From CAMTVQ01 sp947085255 (GTDB lineage: Bacteria > Bacteroidota > Bacteroidia > Sphingobacteriales > Sphingobacteriaceae): a stretch of 64,000 nucleotides of DNA. The notes below the pieces were generated by a model. It saw only the letters and a program-made list of their open reading frames with translations, ran no database searches and was not told the DNA's origin. Position 1 is the stretch's first letter; every line of letters starts with the position of its first letter. A program made the position numbers and the translations under genes. The stretch spans positions 124,001-188,000 of the forward strand of contig CAMTVQ010000009.1 of the NCBI GenBank assembly GCA_947085255.1, in the 5' to 3' direction. Of this stretch, positions 53,618-62,431 are shown one piece after another.

Positions 53618-54823
53618 TTATCGAGAAAAACACATAAAATGTTTTTTTACCGTACGCGATAGAGCTTTTAAATCTAAGTTGTCGGATACCTCTGCAATGT
53701 CAATTTTGCCTTTGCCTTTTAGCAACAAGTAAATCTTTCCAGTTCGGGTATTGTAGGTATTATTTCCAATAGTGCCCGTAAAAACAAAATAAGGAGCAGC
53801 GGCAGCTGTTTGATGAGACGCTGTAATTTTTTGTGTAACTTCTTCGGCTAAAAAGGGCTCTTTTCTAATTTCTATTGCATATAAATCGCGGCGTAATAAG
53901 CGTTGGCATAATTGGGATAAAACTACATCGCTATGTGTGCTCCATACTTTTATAGCCGAATGTATATCGCTATCGTCCAGTGCTATAAACGCTGCCAAAT
54001 ATTCGGGATTTTCTTTAAAATTACTCTTAGTAATACGAGTGTACAAAAACGTATGTAGTGCTGGCGAGGCAAATAGGTGTTGCTGTTGTTCGGCAAGTTC
54101 TTTGGCACGTTGCAAAATTTTCATCAGCATTTGCTCGGCGGCAATTACGGTTTTGTGGTAATATACTTGCCAATACATGAGCCTACGGGCAATCAAAAAC
54201 TTTTCGATAGAGTAAATGCCTTTTTCTTCGACCACTAATTCGTCATCTACTACTGTAAGCATTTTCAATATCCGATCAAAGCCAATAATACCTTCCGAAA
54301 CGCCTGTATAAAAGCTATCACGGTTTAGGTAGTCCATGCGGTCCATGTCTAACTGGCCTGAAACCAATTGGTATAAGAACTTTTTTGGGTGACGATTATT
54401 AAATATCTCGATGGCTAAAGAGAGTTTTCCCTTAAACTCGGTATTTAAGCTTTCCATCATCCATGCCGAAATATCTTCGTGCGAAATATCGTGTATTAAA
54501 CAATGTTCCAACGCATGCGAAAAAGGTCCATGACCAATATCATGTAATAAAATAGCAATAGTTACTGCTTCGGCTTCTTCATCGGTAATTGGCGTACCCT
54601 TGCTTTTTATTACCTCTAAGGCTTGCCCCATTAAATGCATAGCACCTAATGCATGATGAAATCGTGTATGCAATGCGCCGGGATATACCAAATGGGTTAG
54701 CCCCAACTGTTTAATATGACGCAATCGTTGAAAGTAAGGATGCTCTATTAGGTCGAAAATAATTTCATATGGAATGCTAACAAAACCATATACTGGGTCA
54801 TTAAATATTTTTTTCTTGTTCAC
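53618..54823 (-). CDS. HD-domain phosphohydrolase
   Basis: A 401-residue cytoplasmic HD-superfamily protein. HTRFHHALG and HDIGHGPFSHALEH provide the metal-binding His and Asp residues; NDPVYGFVSIP at the start is typical of the deoxynucleoside triphosphate triphosphohydrolase-like YdhJ subgroup. Substrate not known. It is followed downstream by lpxD, 88 bases away, which has its own promoter. Confidence 0.87.
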   Translation of the reverse strand: MNKKKIFNDPVYGFVSIPYEIIFDLIEHPYFQRLRHIKQLGLTHLVYPGALHTRFHHALGAMHLMGQALEVIKSKGTPITDEEAEAVTIAILLHDIGHGPFSHALEHCLIHDISHEDISAWMMESLNTEFKGKLSLAIEIFNNRHPKKFLYQLVSGQLDMDRMDYLNRDSFYTGVSEGIIGFDRILKMLTVVDDELVVEEKGIYSIEKFLIARRLMYWQVYYHKTVIAAEQMLMKILQRAKELAEQQQHLFASPALHTFLYTRITKSNFKENPEYLAAFIALDDSDIHSAIKVWSTHSDVVLSQLCQRLLRRDLYAIEIRKEPFLAEEVTQKITASHQTAAAAPYFVFTGTIGNNTYNTRTGKIYLLLKGKGKIDIAEVSDNLDLKALSRTVKKHFMCFSR

Positions 54824-54938
54824 CTATAAAGCCATTAAAACCGCGCCAAATTACAGTTATATCATAGGTATTGCAATAGCAGAAGTGTGTAAGTGGCACA
54901 TCTTAATAGCTATTTTGGCATGCGAACAATAAAACGCT

Positions 54939-54946
54939 TACATTTT
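54939..54946 (+). promoter_or_regulatory. Candidate promoter of porX
   Basis: TACATTTT (one mismatch to TAnnTTTG) with TTTG at 54914-54917, 21 bases upstream; 26 bases before the ATG. Confidence 0.4.
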
Positions 54947-54972
54947 TGTTAATTTTACCGAACAAGTAACAT

Positions 54973-56526
54973 ATGCAAGCAACCACTATACTTTGGGCCG
55001 ACGACGAAATTGAGTTTTTGAAACCCCATATTTTATTTTTAGAAGAAAAAGGATACACTGTTTTTCCAGTAACGAATGGTACTGATGCCTTAGATGCATT
55101 TAAAGCACAGCATTTTGATCTGGTTTTTTTGGACGAGAATATGCCTGGACTTACAGGTTTGGAAACCCTATCAGAAATTAAAGCACTTAATTCGGATGTA
55201 CCAGTAGTACTTATCACCAAAAATGAAGAAGAGTACCTGATGGAGGATGCCATTGGTTCTAAAATTGCCGATTACTTGATTAAGCCCGTAAATCCCAAAC
55301 AAATATTGCTTACCATCAAAAAATTAGTGGATAACAAACGCTTGGTAAGCGAAAAAACAACGTCGGCATATCAACAAGAGTTTCGTACGTTGGGCATGAC
55401 ACTAAATGACAACCTAAACTCCGATGAATGGACGGAGGTGTATAAAAAGCTGGTGTACTGGGAGTTGGAGTTGGAGCAGCTGGAAGATGCAGGCATGCAC
55501 GAAATTTTGAGTTTGCAAAAAGCCGAAGCTAATTTGCAGTTTTCTAAGTTTATAGAACGTAACTATACAAAGTGGATAGCTGACCCAGCTAAGTCACCTA
55601 CGTTATCTCATAATTTATTACAAAAAAAGCTATTCCCATTACTCTCAGAAAATGTTCCTACTTTTTTTATTCTGATAGATAACCTTCGATATGATCAATG
55701 GAAAATTATTCACCCCGTTATATCCGAATATTTTAGAAGCGAAACAGAAGAAACATTTTTCAGCATATTGCCAACAGCAACACATTATGCCCGAAATGCG
55801 CTTTTTGCGGGATTAATGCCTTCTGAAATGGAAAAACGCCATCCTAAATTGTGGCTAAATGAAGATGACGAGGGTGGTAAAAACATGCACGAAGAGGAGT
55901 TTCTACAGGAACACCTAAAGCGGGTAATGCATAAGCCAGTAAAAATGAGTTATCACAAAATCTTGAATCTGGAAAACGGACGGAACTTAGCAGATAATGT
56001 GAATAATTTGATGGGCAACCAGCTGAATGCTATTGTGTACAACTTTGTAGATATGCTATCGCATGCGCGTACTGAAATGGAAATGATAAAAGAGTTGGCT
56101 TCCACAGAAGCAGCCTACCGTTCTATTACCTTATCGTGGTTCGAGCACTCTCCGTTATTTGAACTGATAAAGAAAATAGCACAGAAAAAAGTGCGTTTAG
56201 TAATTACTACCGATCATGGCACCATCCGCGTAAAAAATCCGGTAAAGGTAGTGGGCGATAGAAATACGAATACTAATTTGCGCTACAAACAAGGCCGAAA
56301 CCTCAACTACGACGCCAAGCAAGTGTTTGAAGTGCGCAACCCGCAAGATGTACAATTGCCAAAGGTAAATGTAAGTACCTCCTATATTTTTGCTAAGGAG
56401 GATAGTTACTTTATTTATCCTAATAACTACAACCATTTCGCCAATTTCTTTCGCGATACCTTCCAGCATGGTGGTATTTCTATGGAGGAAATGATTATTC
56501 CGTATGTGGTGTATGGTAATAAATAG
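54973..56526 (+). CDS. porX: PorX-type response regulator with PglZ domain
   Basis: T9SS regulator. 517 residues: a receiver domain (about 1-120) with acidic pair WADDE, phospho-acceptor Asp54 in VFLDENMPG and Lys near KPVNPKQ; then a helical linker and a PglZ-type metal-dependent domain (about 210-510) with DNLRYDQWK, TATHYARNALF, DMLSHARTE and TTDHGTIRV. In Porphyromonas and Flavobacterium PorX works with the kinase PorY and sigma factor SigP to control T9SS genes, and its PglZ domain cleaves oligonucleotides. No porY is in the window. The two secreted proteins with T9SS tags in this window are potential clients. Confidence 0.93.
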   Translation: MQATTILWADDEIEFLKPHILFLEEKGYTVFPVTNGTDALDAFKAQHFDLVFLDENMPGLTGLETLSEIKALNSDVPVVLITKNEEEYLMEDAIGSKIADYLIKPVNPKQILLTIKKLVDNKRLVSEKTTSAYQQEFRTLGMTLNDNLNSDEWTEVYKKLVYWELELEQLEDAGMHEILSLQKAEANLQFSKFIERNYTKWIADPAKSPTLSHNLLQKKLFPLLSENVPTFFILIDNLRYDQWKIIHPVISEYFRSETEETFFSILPTATHYARNALFAGLMPSEMEKRHPKLWLNEDDEGGKNMHEEEFLQEHLKRVMHKPVKMSYHKILNLENGRNLADNVNNLMGNQLNAIVYNFVDMLSHARTEMEMIKELASTEAAYRSITLSWFEHSPLFELIKKIAQKKVRLVITTDHGTIRVKNPVKVVGDRNTNTNLRYKQGRNLNYDAKQVFEVRNPQDVQLPKVNVSTSYIFAKEDSYFIYPNNYNHFANFFRDTFQHGGISMEEMIIPYVVYGNK

Positions 56527-56551
56527 GTAGGGCTTTTTGTACGAATTGTAG

Positions 56552-56971
56552 ATGATCCAAATAGCTAAAAACCTGAATGATTTGCAAGAGGTTGCTACGT
56601 CTTTACTGACTTTTGCTGGCAATAACCGCATTTTTGTTTTTCGTGGGCAAATGGGTGCTGGCAAAACCACGTTTATTAAAGCCCTGTGTAAGCAATTAGG
56701 CATTACCGATACGGTAAGCAGCCCTACTTTTTCGTTGGTAAACGAATACAGCACAAAAGCCCTCACAGTATATCATTTCGACTTTTACCGTATAAATAGC
56801 GAAGAAGAAGCCTACGACTTTGGGTACGAAGATTATTTTTATGGAGGGCATTACTGTTTCATCGAATGGCCCGAAAAAATACCCCAGTTATTACCCAAAG
56901 TATATGTAAACGTGGCGCTTAGCGTAACAGAACAAGAGGAAAGAGTATTCGAGTTTTCACTTTTTTCGTAA
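56552..56971 (+). CDS. tsaE: tRNA threonylcarbamoyladenosine ATPase TsaE
   Basis: ATPase subunit of the complex that makes t6A at position 37 of ANN-decoding tRNAs. 139 residues. Walker A GQMGAGKTTFIKAL, switch-like SSPTFSLVNEY, HFDFYRI, and IEWPEKI as family marks. Lies 25 bases downstream of porX on the same strand and may share its transcript. Confidence 0.94.
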   Translation: MIQIAKNLNDLQEVATSLLTFAGNNRIFVFRGQMGAGKTTFIKALCKQLGITDTVSSPTFSLVNEYSTKALTVYHFDFYRINSEEEAYDFGYEDYFYGGHYCFIEWPEKIPQLLPKVYVNVALSVTEQEERVFEFSLFS

Positions 56972-57016
56972 AAAGCCAATAGTAATTTTTACCTTTAAGG
57001 TGATTATACCCTATAA

Positions 57017-58237
57017 ATGAGCAGTGTTTCTCCATTTTCTGCTGTTGCTAAGCAAGCGCTGCTACAGCCTCAAGAAGCCTTAATGGCTACTCAAAAAAAT
57101 CATAAGCAGTTAATCATAGGTATTCCTAAAGAGATTTCCTACCAAGAAAATAGGATTGCTGTAACCCCCTTATCGGCGGGTTTGTTGGTAGCCAACGGCC
57201 ACGAAGTATGGGTGGAGAAAAATGCAGGTAAGGCCTCTAATTTTACAGATAAAGAATACAGCGAGGTTGGTGCAAAAATAGTATACGATGTAAAAGAAGT
57301 ATACAAGGCGGACATCATTATGAAAGTAGCGCCACCCTCTGAAGAAGAAATAGAGCTGCTGCAAAGTGGACAAACATTGGTATCGGCACTGCATTTGGGC
57401 TCACTTTCGGATGATTACATCAAAAAAATAATGGCTAAAAAAATAACAGCCATTTGTTACGAATACTTAAAAGACGAAGGAGGTATACTTACCGTAGTGC
57501 GCGCCATGGGAGAAATAGTAGGTACTACCTCTATACTTATAGCCGCAGAGTATTTAAGCAACGTAAGTAAAGGAAAAGGCTTAATGCTGGGTGGTGTTTC
57601 GGGCATACCGCCTACCGAAGTAGTAATTTTAGGGGCTGGAACGGTGGCAGAATATGCTGCACGCACAGCATTGGGCTTGGGTGCGCAAGTTCAAGTGTTC
57701 GACCACTCGGTGTACAAACTTCGCAGACTACAAAACAGTTTGGGCACGCGTATATTTACCTCGGTAATACACCCACCTGTATTGATAAAAGCCTTACATA
57801 AATGCGATGTGGTAGTAGGGGCCATGCGTGCCGAAACAGGGCGCAGTCCTTGCATTGTTACCGAAGAAATGGTAACAGAAATGAAAGCCGATGCCGTAAT
57901 TATTGATGTAAGCATTGACGAAGGAGGTTGTTTCGAAACCTCACACGTTACCAACCATACCCAGCCTGTGTTTCGCAAACACGATATTATTCATTACTGT
58001 GTACCCAATATAGCTTCACGGGTATCACGTACGGCATCGTATGCGCTCACAAATATTTTTACCCCTATTTTACTAGATATTGGCGAAGCTGGCGGTATAA
58101 AAAACATGCTTTGGGAAAACACGGGTGTGCGTAATGGCGTGTATGTATACCAAGGGCATCTTACTAATAAGCACTTAGCAGCACGTTTTCTTATCCCTTA
58201 CAAAGATTTAGATTTGTTGGTAGCGGCACATCTGTAA
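57017..58237 (+). CDS. ald: Alanine dehydrogenase
   Basis: NAD-dependent interconversion of alanine and pyruvate plus ammonia. 406 residues; about 33 residues of extra N-terminal extension precede the usual start IIGIPKEISYQENRIAVTP. NAD site VVILGAGTVAEYAART (GAGTVA), catalytic region VRAMGEIVGT, and HYCVPNIASRVSRTASYAL. The 3' end (58221 on) plus 27 bases of downstream DNA reappear as a 40-base copy at 59003-59042 (see findings). TACCTTTA at 56990-56997 is a plausible promoter box. Confidence 0.94.
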   Translation: MSSVSPFSAVAKQALLQPQEALMATQKNHKQLIIGIPKEISYQENRIAVTPLSAGLLVANGHEVWVEKNAGKASNFTDKEYSEVGAKIVYDVKEVYKADIIMKVAPPSEEEIELLQSGQTLVSALHLGSLSDDYIKKIMAKKITAICYEYLKDEGGILTVVRAMGEIVGTTSILIAAEYLSNVSKGKGLMLGGVSGIPPTEVVILGAGTVAEYAARTALGLGAQVQVFDHSVYKLRRLQNSLGTRIFTSVIHPPVLIKALHKCDVVVGAMRAETGRSPCIVTEEMVTEMKADAVIIDVSIDEGGCFETSHVTNHTQPVFRKHDIIHYCVPNIASRVSRTASYALTNIFTPILLDIGEAGGIKNMLWENTGVRNGVYVYQGHLTNKHLAARFLIPYKDLDLLVAAHL

Positions 58238-58260
58238 GCCCTGTTTTGTACATCAATAGC
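58221..58260 (+). repeat. Direct repeat copy 1 (ald 3' end)
   Basis: 40 bases covering the last codons of ald, its stop and 23 bases beyond. Identical to 59003-59042 except for one A/G difference. Confidence 0.9.
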
Positions 58261-58307
58261 CCCAGCTATCACAAGTGTCTCGCTTGTGTCAACTTTAATT
58301 CAATAAC

Positions 58308-58889
58308 ATGAAAACATACACACTATTATTCTTAATAACAGCTATACTGTCGTACTCCTGTACAAAGGACCACTGCGATGATGTATCCAAAGAAGAGGTT
58401 GAACGCCCTGCTCTGAGCGAAGAATACCTAAAATGGGTAAAGCCTCTGGATACTACGCCGCTGTTTAAACTAACTACCTACGATGCGCAAGGCAACGTTG
58501 CCGCTATAGAAACCCTGCAAGGGGAGTACACAGTAAAATACAGCGACAATCAACTTATCCTACCTAATTGTGATCATGCGCAGGGTATTTATAAAAGAGC
58601 CGATTTAAAACTTGATTTGAACAGGTTAAATGGAGATGATTATTCTGGATATTATATAACATTAGATAATCGTGTAAGAAAAGAGGGATTTACAGTTTCC
58701 TTTCCGGGAGAAGGAGATAAAGCTAAATTCGATGACCAAACACTATTAGACACGGCATTAATTAATGGCAAGATATATCAAAATGTATATAAACTGAAAA
58801 CATCAGGTTCTACATTTGAAAGTTACTATGCAAAATCTCACGGTTTCATTTATATTAAAACAACTAAGATTATAGAACTTATCCCATGA
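58308..58889 (+). CDS. Putative lipoprotein of unknown function
   Basis: A 193-residue protein with a signal peptide ending in LSYSC, a plausible lipobox for lipid attachment, followed by charged KDHCDDVSKEEVERPALSE. The body is beta-rich with no family recognised. It lies within the 742-base stretch flanked by the ald direct repeats, so it may have arrived with that segment. Its stop overlaps the ATG of the next short ORF (ATGA). Confidence 0.65.
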   Translation: MKTYTLLFLITAILSYSCTKDHCDDVSKEEVERPALSEEYLKWVKPLDTTPLFKLTTYDAQGNVAAIETLQGEYTVKYSDNQLILPNCDHAQGIYKRADLKLDLNRLNGDDYSGYYITLDNRVRKEGFTVSFPGEGDKAKFDDQTLLDTALINGKIYQNVYKLKTSGSTFESYYAKSHGFIYIKTTKIIELIP

Positions 58890-59002
58890 AAATAAAACCA
58901 ATTTTTATCACAGTATTGTTTTGTGCCACTTCTTTATTAAGCGTAGCACAAGAATATAGCACAGAGCATTATCACTTTGCTACCAATACCAAGCTTGTTT
59001 AG
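58886..59002 (+). pseudogene. Truncated secreted-protein gene
   Basis: A 38-codon frame: ATG overlaps the previous stop, a signal peptide (FITVLFCATSLLSVAQ) and about 20 mature residues follow, then TAG falls exactly at the edge of the second direct repeat. The full-length original probably continued; the repeat junction truncates it. It may still be expressed as a small peptide, but it looks like a gene remnant. Confidence 0.5.
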
Positions 59003-59042
59003 TAGCGGCACATCTGTAAGCCCTGTTTTGTGCATCAATAGC
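59003..59042 (+). repeat. Direct repeat copy 2, before gltX
   Basis: 40 bases, 39 identical to the ald 3' end copy at 58221-58260. It contains TTTG at 59027-59030, the presumed -33 box of the gltX promoter. Confidence 0.9.
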
Positions 59043-59057
59043 TATTGTGTAGGTTTG
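59027..59057 (+). promoter_or_regulatory. Promoter of gltX
   Basis: TTTG (59027-59030), 19 bases, TAGGTTTG (59050-59057), 20 bases before ATG. A textbook match to the Bacteroidota TTTG-N19-TAnnTTTG promoter, with its -33 part inside the direct repeat. Confidence 0.65.
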
Positions 59058-59077
59058 TATCCTTTACAATTTAAAAG

Positions 59078-60589
59078 ATGACTCCAAAAGTACGCGTACG
59101 CTTTGCTCCCAGCCCAACAGGGGCATTACACATGGGTGGCGTTAGAACGGCCCTATACAATTACTTATTTGCAAAAAAACACGGCGGCGATTTTATACTA
59201 CGTATAGAAGATACCGACCAAAATCGGTTTGTGTCAGGTGCCGAAGCCTATATCATAGAATCCCTTAAGTGGTGCGGCATAGAGCCTAACGAAGGGATTG
59301 GTTTTGGAGATGGGGTGCATGCACCGTACCGTCAAAGCGAGCGCAAAGCCATGTACAAGCAATATGCCATGCAGTTGTTGGATGCTGGATATGCCTACTA
59401 TGCTTTTGACACAACCGAAGAGCTAGACGCCATGCGCGACCGCTTTAATGCGCCTTATAATTATGTAACGCGTGAGGCGATGAAAAATTCGCTTACACTG
59501 CCCGAAGAAGATACCCAAAAACGATTGCTTGCCGGTGAACCCTACGTAATTCGTATAAAAATACCGCGTAAAGAAGAAGTGCGTGTAACCGACCTTATTC
59601 GTGGTAATGTATTGTTTCATTCGGCACAGTTGGATGATAAAGTGCTTTTTAAATCGGATGGAATGCCTACCTATCACTTAGCCAATGTGGTAGACGATTA
59701 TTTAATGAAAATAACACACGTAATACGTGGAGAAGAATGGTTGCCATCGGCACCACTACACGTATTGCTGTATAAATATTTAGGTTGGGAAAGCGTAATG
59801 CCACAATTTGCGCATCTTCCCTTGTTGTTAAAACCTGATGGTAATGGAAAACTAAGCAAGCGCGATGGCGATCGATTAGGTTTTCCGGTATTCCCGTTAG
59901 AGTGGAAAGATCCTATAACAGGCGAAATAAGTTCTGGTTACCGCGAAAAGGGATATTATCCAGATGGCTTTATCAATATGTTGGCATTACTGGGATGGAA
60001 TCCAGGCACCAGCCAAGAAATATTCTCCTTACCCGAATTAGTAGAAGCATTCAGTATCGAGCGTATTAGCAAATCGGGTGCAAAGTTTGATGCCGCCAAA
60101 ACAAAATGGTTCAACCAGCAGTACTTGCGTATGCGCAGCGATGCTGAGTTAGCTACCGAACTTACGGCAGTACTTACCGAAAAAGGAATTACTGCTACTC
60201 CTCAATTTACCGAGCGGGTATGCCATTTGGTAAAAGAAAAACTACATTTTGCCAACGAGTTATGGGAAAATAGTCACTTCTTTTTTGAAGCACCCAAAGC
60301 TTACGATGAGGAAGTAATAAAAAAACGCTGGAATGAAGAGAGTAAGGCGTTTATGCAAAAAGTAATACCTGTTTTTGAGGCGCTTACTGATTTTACGGCA
60401 GCTTCTACAGAGCCGGCATTTAAGGCTACAGCAGAAAGTTTGGGCATTAATCCAGGCTCGCAAATGCAATTATTTAGGGTATTGGTATCTGGTGTAGGTG
60501 GCGGTCCTGTGCTGTTCGAAATGGTTGCCTTATTAGGAAAAACAGAAATTACCGAGCGATTGAAAAAAGCAGTACATTCGTTGCTATAA
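59078..60589 (+). CDS. gltX: Glutamyl-tRNA synthetase
   Basis: Charges tRNA-Glu (and possibly tRNA-Gln, if the cell uses the amidation route). 503 residues, class I synthetase: HIGH-type motif in PSPTGALHMGGVRTAL, KLSKRDGDRLG for KMSKS, and RIEDTDQNRFV. The C-terminal anticodon-binding part is full length. Stop overlaps the ATG of the B12-binding protein by one base. Confidence 0.97.
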   Translation: MTPKVRVRFAPSPTGALHMGGVRTALYNYLFAKKHGGDFILRIEDTDQNRFVSGAEAYIIESLKWCGIEPNEGIGFGDGVHAPYRQSERKAMYKQYAMQLLDAGYAYYAFDTTEELDAMRDRFNAPYNYVTREAMKNSLTLPEEDTQKRLLAGEPYVIRIKIPRKEEVRVTDLIRGNVLFHSAQLDDKVLFKSDGMPTYHLANVVDDYLMKITHVIRGEEWLPSAPLHVLLYKYLGWESVMPQFAHLPLLLKPDGNGKLSKRDGDRLGFPVFPLEWKDPITGEISSGYREKGYYPDGFINMLALLGWNPGTSQEIFSLPELVEAFSIERISKSGAKFDAAKTKWFNQQYLRMRSDAELATELTAVLTEKGITATPQFTERVCHLVKEKLHFANELWENSHFFFEAPKAYDEEVIKKRWNEESKAFMQKVIPVFEALTDFTAASTEPAFKATAESLGINPGSQMQLFRVLVSGVGGGPVLFEMVALLGKTEITERLKKAVHSLL

Positions 60590-60996
60590 TGAGCAGACCT
60601 ATACGCATATTAGTAGCCAAATGTGGTTTGGATGGGCATGATAGAGGTGCCAAAATAATTGCCAGTAGTCTTCGCGATGCAGGTATGGAAGTAATTTATA
60701 CGGGCTTAAGGCAAACTCCTGAAATGATTGTGAATACTGCCTTGCAAGAGGATGTAGATGCAATTGGCATTAGCATACTTTCGGGTGCACATATGACCGT
60801 TTTTCCGAAAATTATCAACCTGATGAAAGAGAAAGGTCTAACTGATGTGTTGCTTACAGGTGGAGGCATTATTCCCGAAGCAGATATGAATACATTGAAG
60901 CAAATGGGTGTAGGTAATTTATTTGCACCAGGCACCAATACCAAAGATATAGCGGCATATATTACTACTTGGGTTAAGGAGAATAAAACATTTTAA
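60589..60996 (+). CDS. Stand-alone cobalamin-binding domain protein
   Basis: A 135-residue protein that is essentially the C-terminal B12-binding domain of methylmalonyl-CoA mutase: LVAKCGLDGHDRGAKIIA (DxHxxG with the cobalt-ligating His), ISILSGAHM (SxL) and VLLTGGGIIPEAD (GG). The large mutase part is absent, so it is either the small subunit of a split acyl-CoA mutase encoded elsewhere or a separate B12-binding factor. Overlaps gltX by one base (TAATG). Confidence 0.9.
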   Translation: MSRPIRILVAKCGLDGHDRGAKIIASSLRDAGMEVIYTGLRQTPEMIVNTALQEDVDAIGISILSGAHMTVFPKIINLMKEKGLTDVLLTGGGIIPEADMNTLKQMGVGNLFAPGTNTKDIAAYITTWVKENKTF

Positions 60997-61006
60997 TACA
61001 CAAACT

Positions 61007-61537
61007 ATGCGTATACAATTACTTACAGTAGCTTTTTTGTTTTTAGCATCATCTCTTGCAGCGCAAATAAGCGGAAAAGGGTATAAAACGTATAACTGGG
61101 GTACAGAAAAAAGTGCTTTGATGCAAGACTTTAAAAATTGCACACCTTCTTTCTTAAATGAGCAAATTCAAAATTGTATTCCAGCAGCAGACTCTCTTTT
61201 TTTGGGAGAATTCCAGCAAAAATTTATCAATTACCGCTTCTACCAAAACAAATTTTACGAAGTAAACATTGATATCGAGAGTAAAACTCTGCCTTTTGTT
61301 ATCACCAAGCTTATTTCAGTATTGGGCAATCCTACGGTTAGTTCTAAAGAAACAAACCCAGCTATTACGAGTGAGGCATTTATACTGTATCAATGGGTAA
61401 AAGAAGATACTAAAATATGTATTCTCAAAAAAGAAGAAAAGGTACCTGCATGGATTAATATAGCATCTGTAAGTATAAAGTCGACCATACCCGCTACCAA
61501 TGAAATTGACATAGAAAAAATGCTTTTTGAACAATAA
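61007..61537 (+). CDS. Exported protein of unknown function
   Basis: A 176-residue protein with a signal peptide (IQLLTVAFLFLASSLAAQ). The mature part starts ISGKGYKTYNWGTEKSAL and contains two cysteines; the pattern NWG...F..N..F....I is seen in small Bacteroidota exported proteins, but no function is known to me. Ten bases downstream of the B12-binding gene, so part of the gltX transcript by spacing. Confidence 0.72.
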   Translation: MRIQLLTVAFLFLASSLAAQISGKGYKTYNWGTEKSALMQDFKNCTPSFLNEQIQNCIPAADSLFLGEFQQKFINYRFYQNKFYEVNIDIESKTLPFVITKLISVLGNPTVSSKETNPAITSEAFILYQWVKEDTKICILKKEEKVPAWINIASVSIKSTIPATNEIDIEKMLFEQ

Positions 61538-61538
61538 A

Positions 61539-62321
61539 ATGAATTACGAAAATATACTTACCCGTGCCGAGCACCACATTTACTACCTTACTATAAATCG
61601 TGCAAGCAAACTAAATGCACTTAATAAGGCTACCCTTACCGAAATAAGCCATGCTATTACTGCAGCAAATGCAGCTACCGATGTGCGCGTAATTATTATT
61701 ACTGGTGATGGTGTCAAAGCATTTGTGGCAGGTGCCGATATTTCAGAATTTGCGCACTTTTCTACGTCAGAGGGTAAAGCACTTAGTGCAGATGGTCAAA
61801 AAACAGTATTCGACCTAATAGAAAATAGCAATAAACCAGTAATTGCAGCTGTTAATGGGTTTGCATTAGGTGGCGGCTTAGAGCTAGCCATGGCTTGCCA
61901 CATACGCGTAGCTTGTGATACAGCAAAAATGGGTTTGCCCGAAGTAGGTTTAGGGGTAATACCTGGCTATGGCGGCACGCAGCGATTGGCACAATTGATA
62001 GGAAAAGGAAAGGCGTTTGAACTAATTACCACAGCAGATATGCTTTCGGCGGCCGATGCCTTAGCGTTGGGTTTGGTAAACCATGTAACTACGCAAGAAG
62101 AGTTACTATCTAAGTGCCAAGAAATTGCAAATAAAATAATTAGCAAATCGCCTGTAGCCATTTCGGCTGCTATGCGTGCTATTAATGCCAACTATACGGA
62201 TGGGGTAAACGGTTTCGAAACTGAGATTACCGAATTTGGCAATTGCTTTGGCACCCCTGATTTTAAGGAGGGTACCTCTGCTTTTCTTGAAAAAAGAAAA
62301 CCAGATTTTAACAAGCAGTAA
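61539..62321 (+). CDS. Enoyl-CoA hydratase/isomerase family protein
   Basis: Crotonase-fold enzyme, 260 residues, probably hydrating 2-enoyl-CoA in fatty-acid or amino-acid breakdown. Motifs: AFVAGADISEF, NGFALGGGLELAMACHIRVA (oxyanion-hole glycine and catalytic Glu region) and LPEVGLGVIPGYGGTQRLA (second Glu). The in-frame TTG at 61527 is an alternative, but ATG 61539 is preferred because the previous gene stops at 61537. The substrate cannot be told from sequence. Confidence 0.92.
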   Translation: MNYENILTRAEHHIYYLTINRASKLNALNKATLTEISHAITAANAATDVRVIIITGDGVKAFVAGADISEFAHFSTSEGKALSADGQKTVFDLIENSNKPVIAAVNGFALGGGLELAMACHIRVACDTAKMGLPEVGLGVIPGYGGTQRLAQLIGKGKAFELITTADMLSAADALALGLVNHVTTQEELLSKCQEIANKIISKSPVAISAAMRAINANYTDGVNGFETEITEFGNCFGTPDFKEGTSAFLEKRKPDFNKQ

Positions 62322-62398
62322 AGAAAATAGTGTGTAGATATTCATCTTTAGAACAGTTCTAAATTTAAGGATATTTAGAGGCATACGCGTTAATTAGA

Positions 62399-62406
62399 TA
62401 GATTTG
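62399..62406 (+). promoter_or_regulatory. Promoter -7 box of sdhC
   Basis: TAGATTTG, full TAnnTTTG match, 25 bases before the sdhC ATG. Confidence 0.45.
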
Positions 62407-62431
62407 TTCCGTTTATAAATAGATAGCATTC

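Noticed and set aside
58261..59002. Insertion sequence between the ald repeats
   Set aside because: No transposase, no terminal inverted repeats, and the duplicated target is 40 bases, far longer than typical IS duplications.
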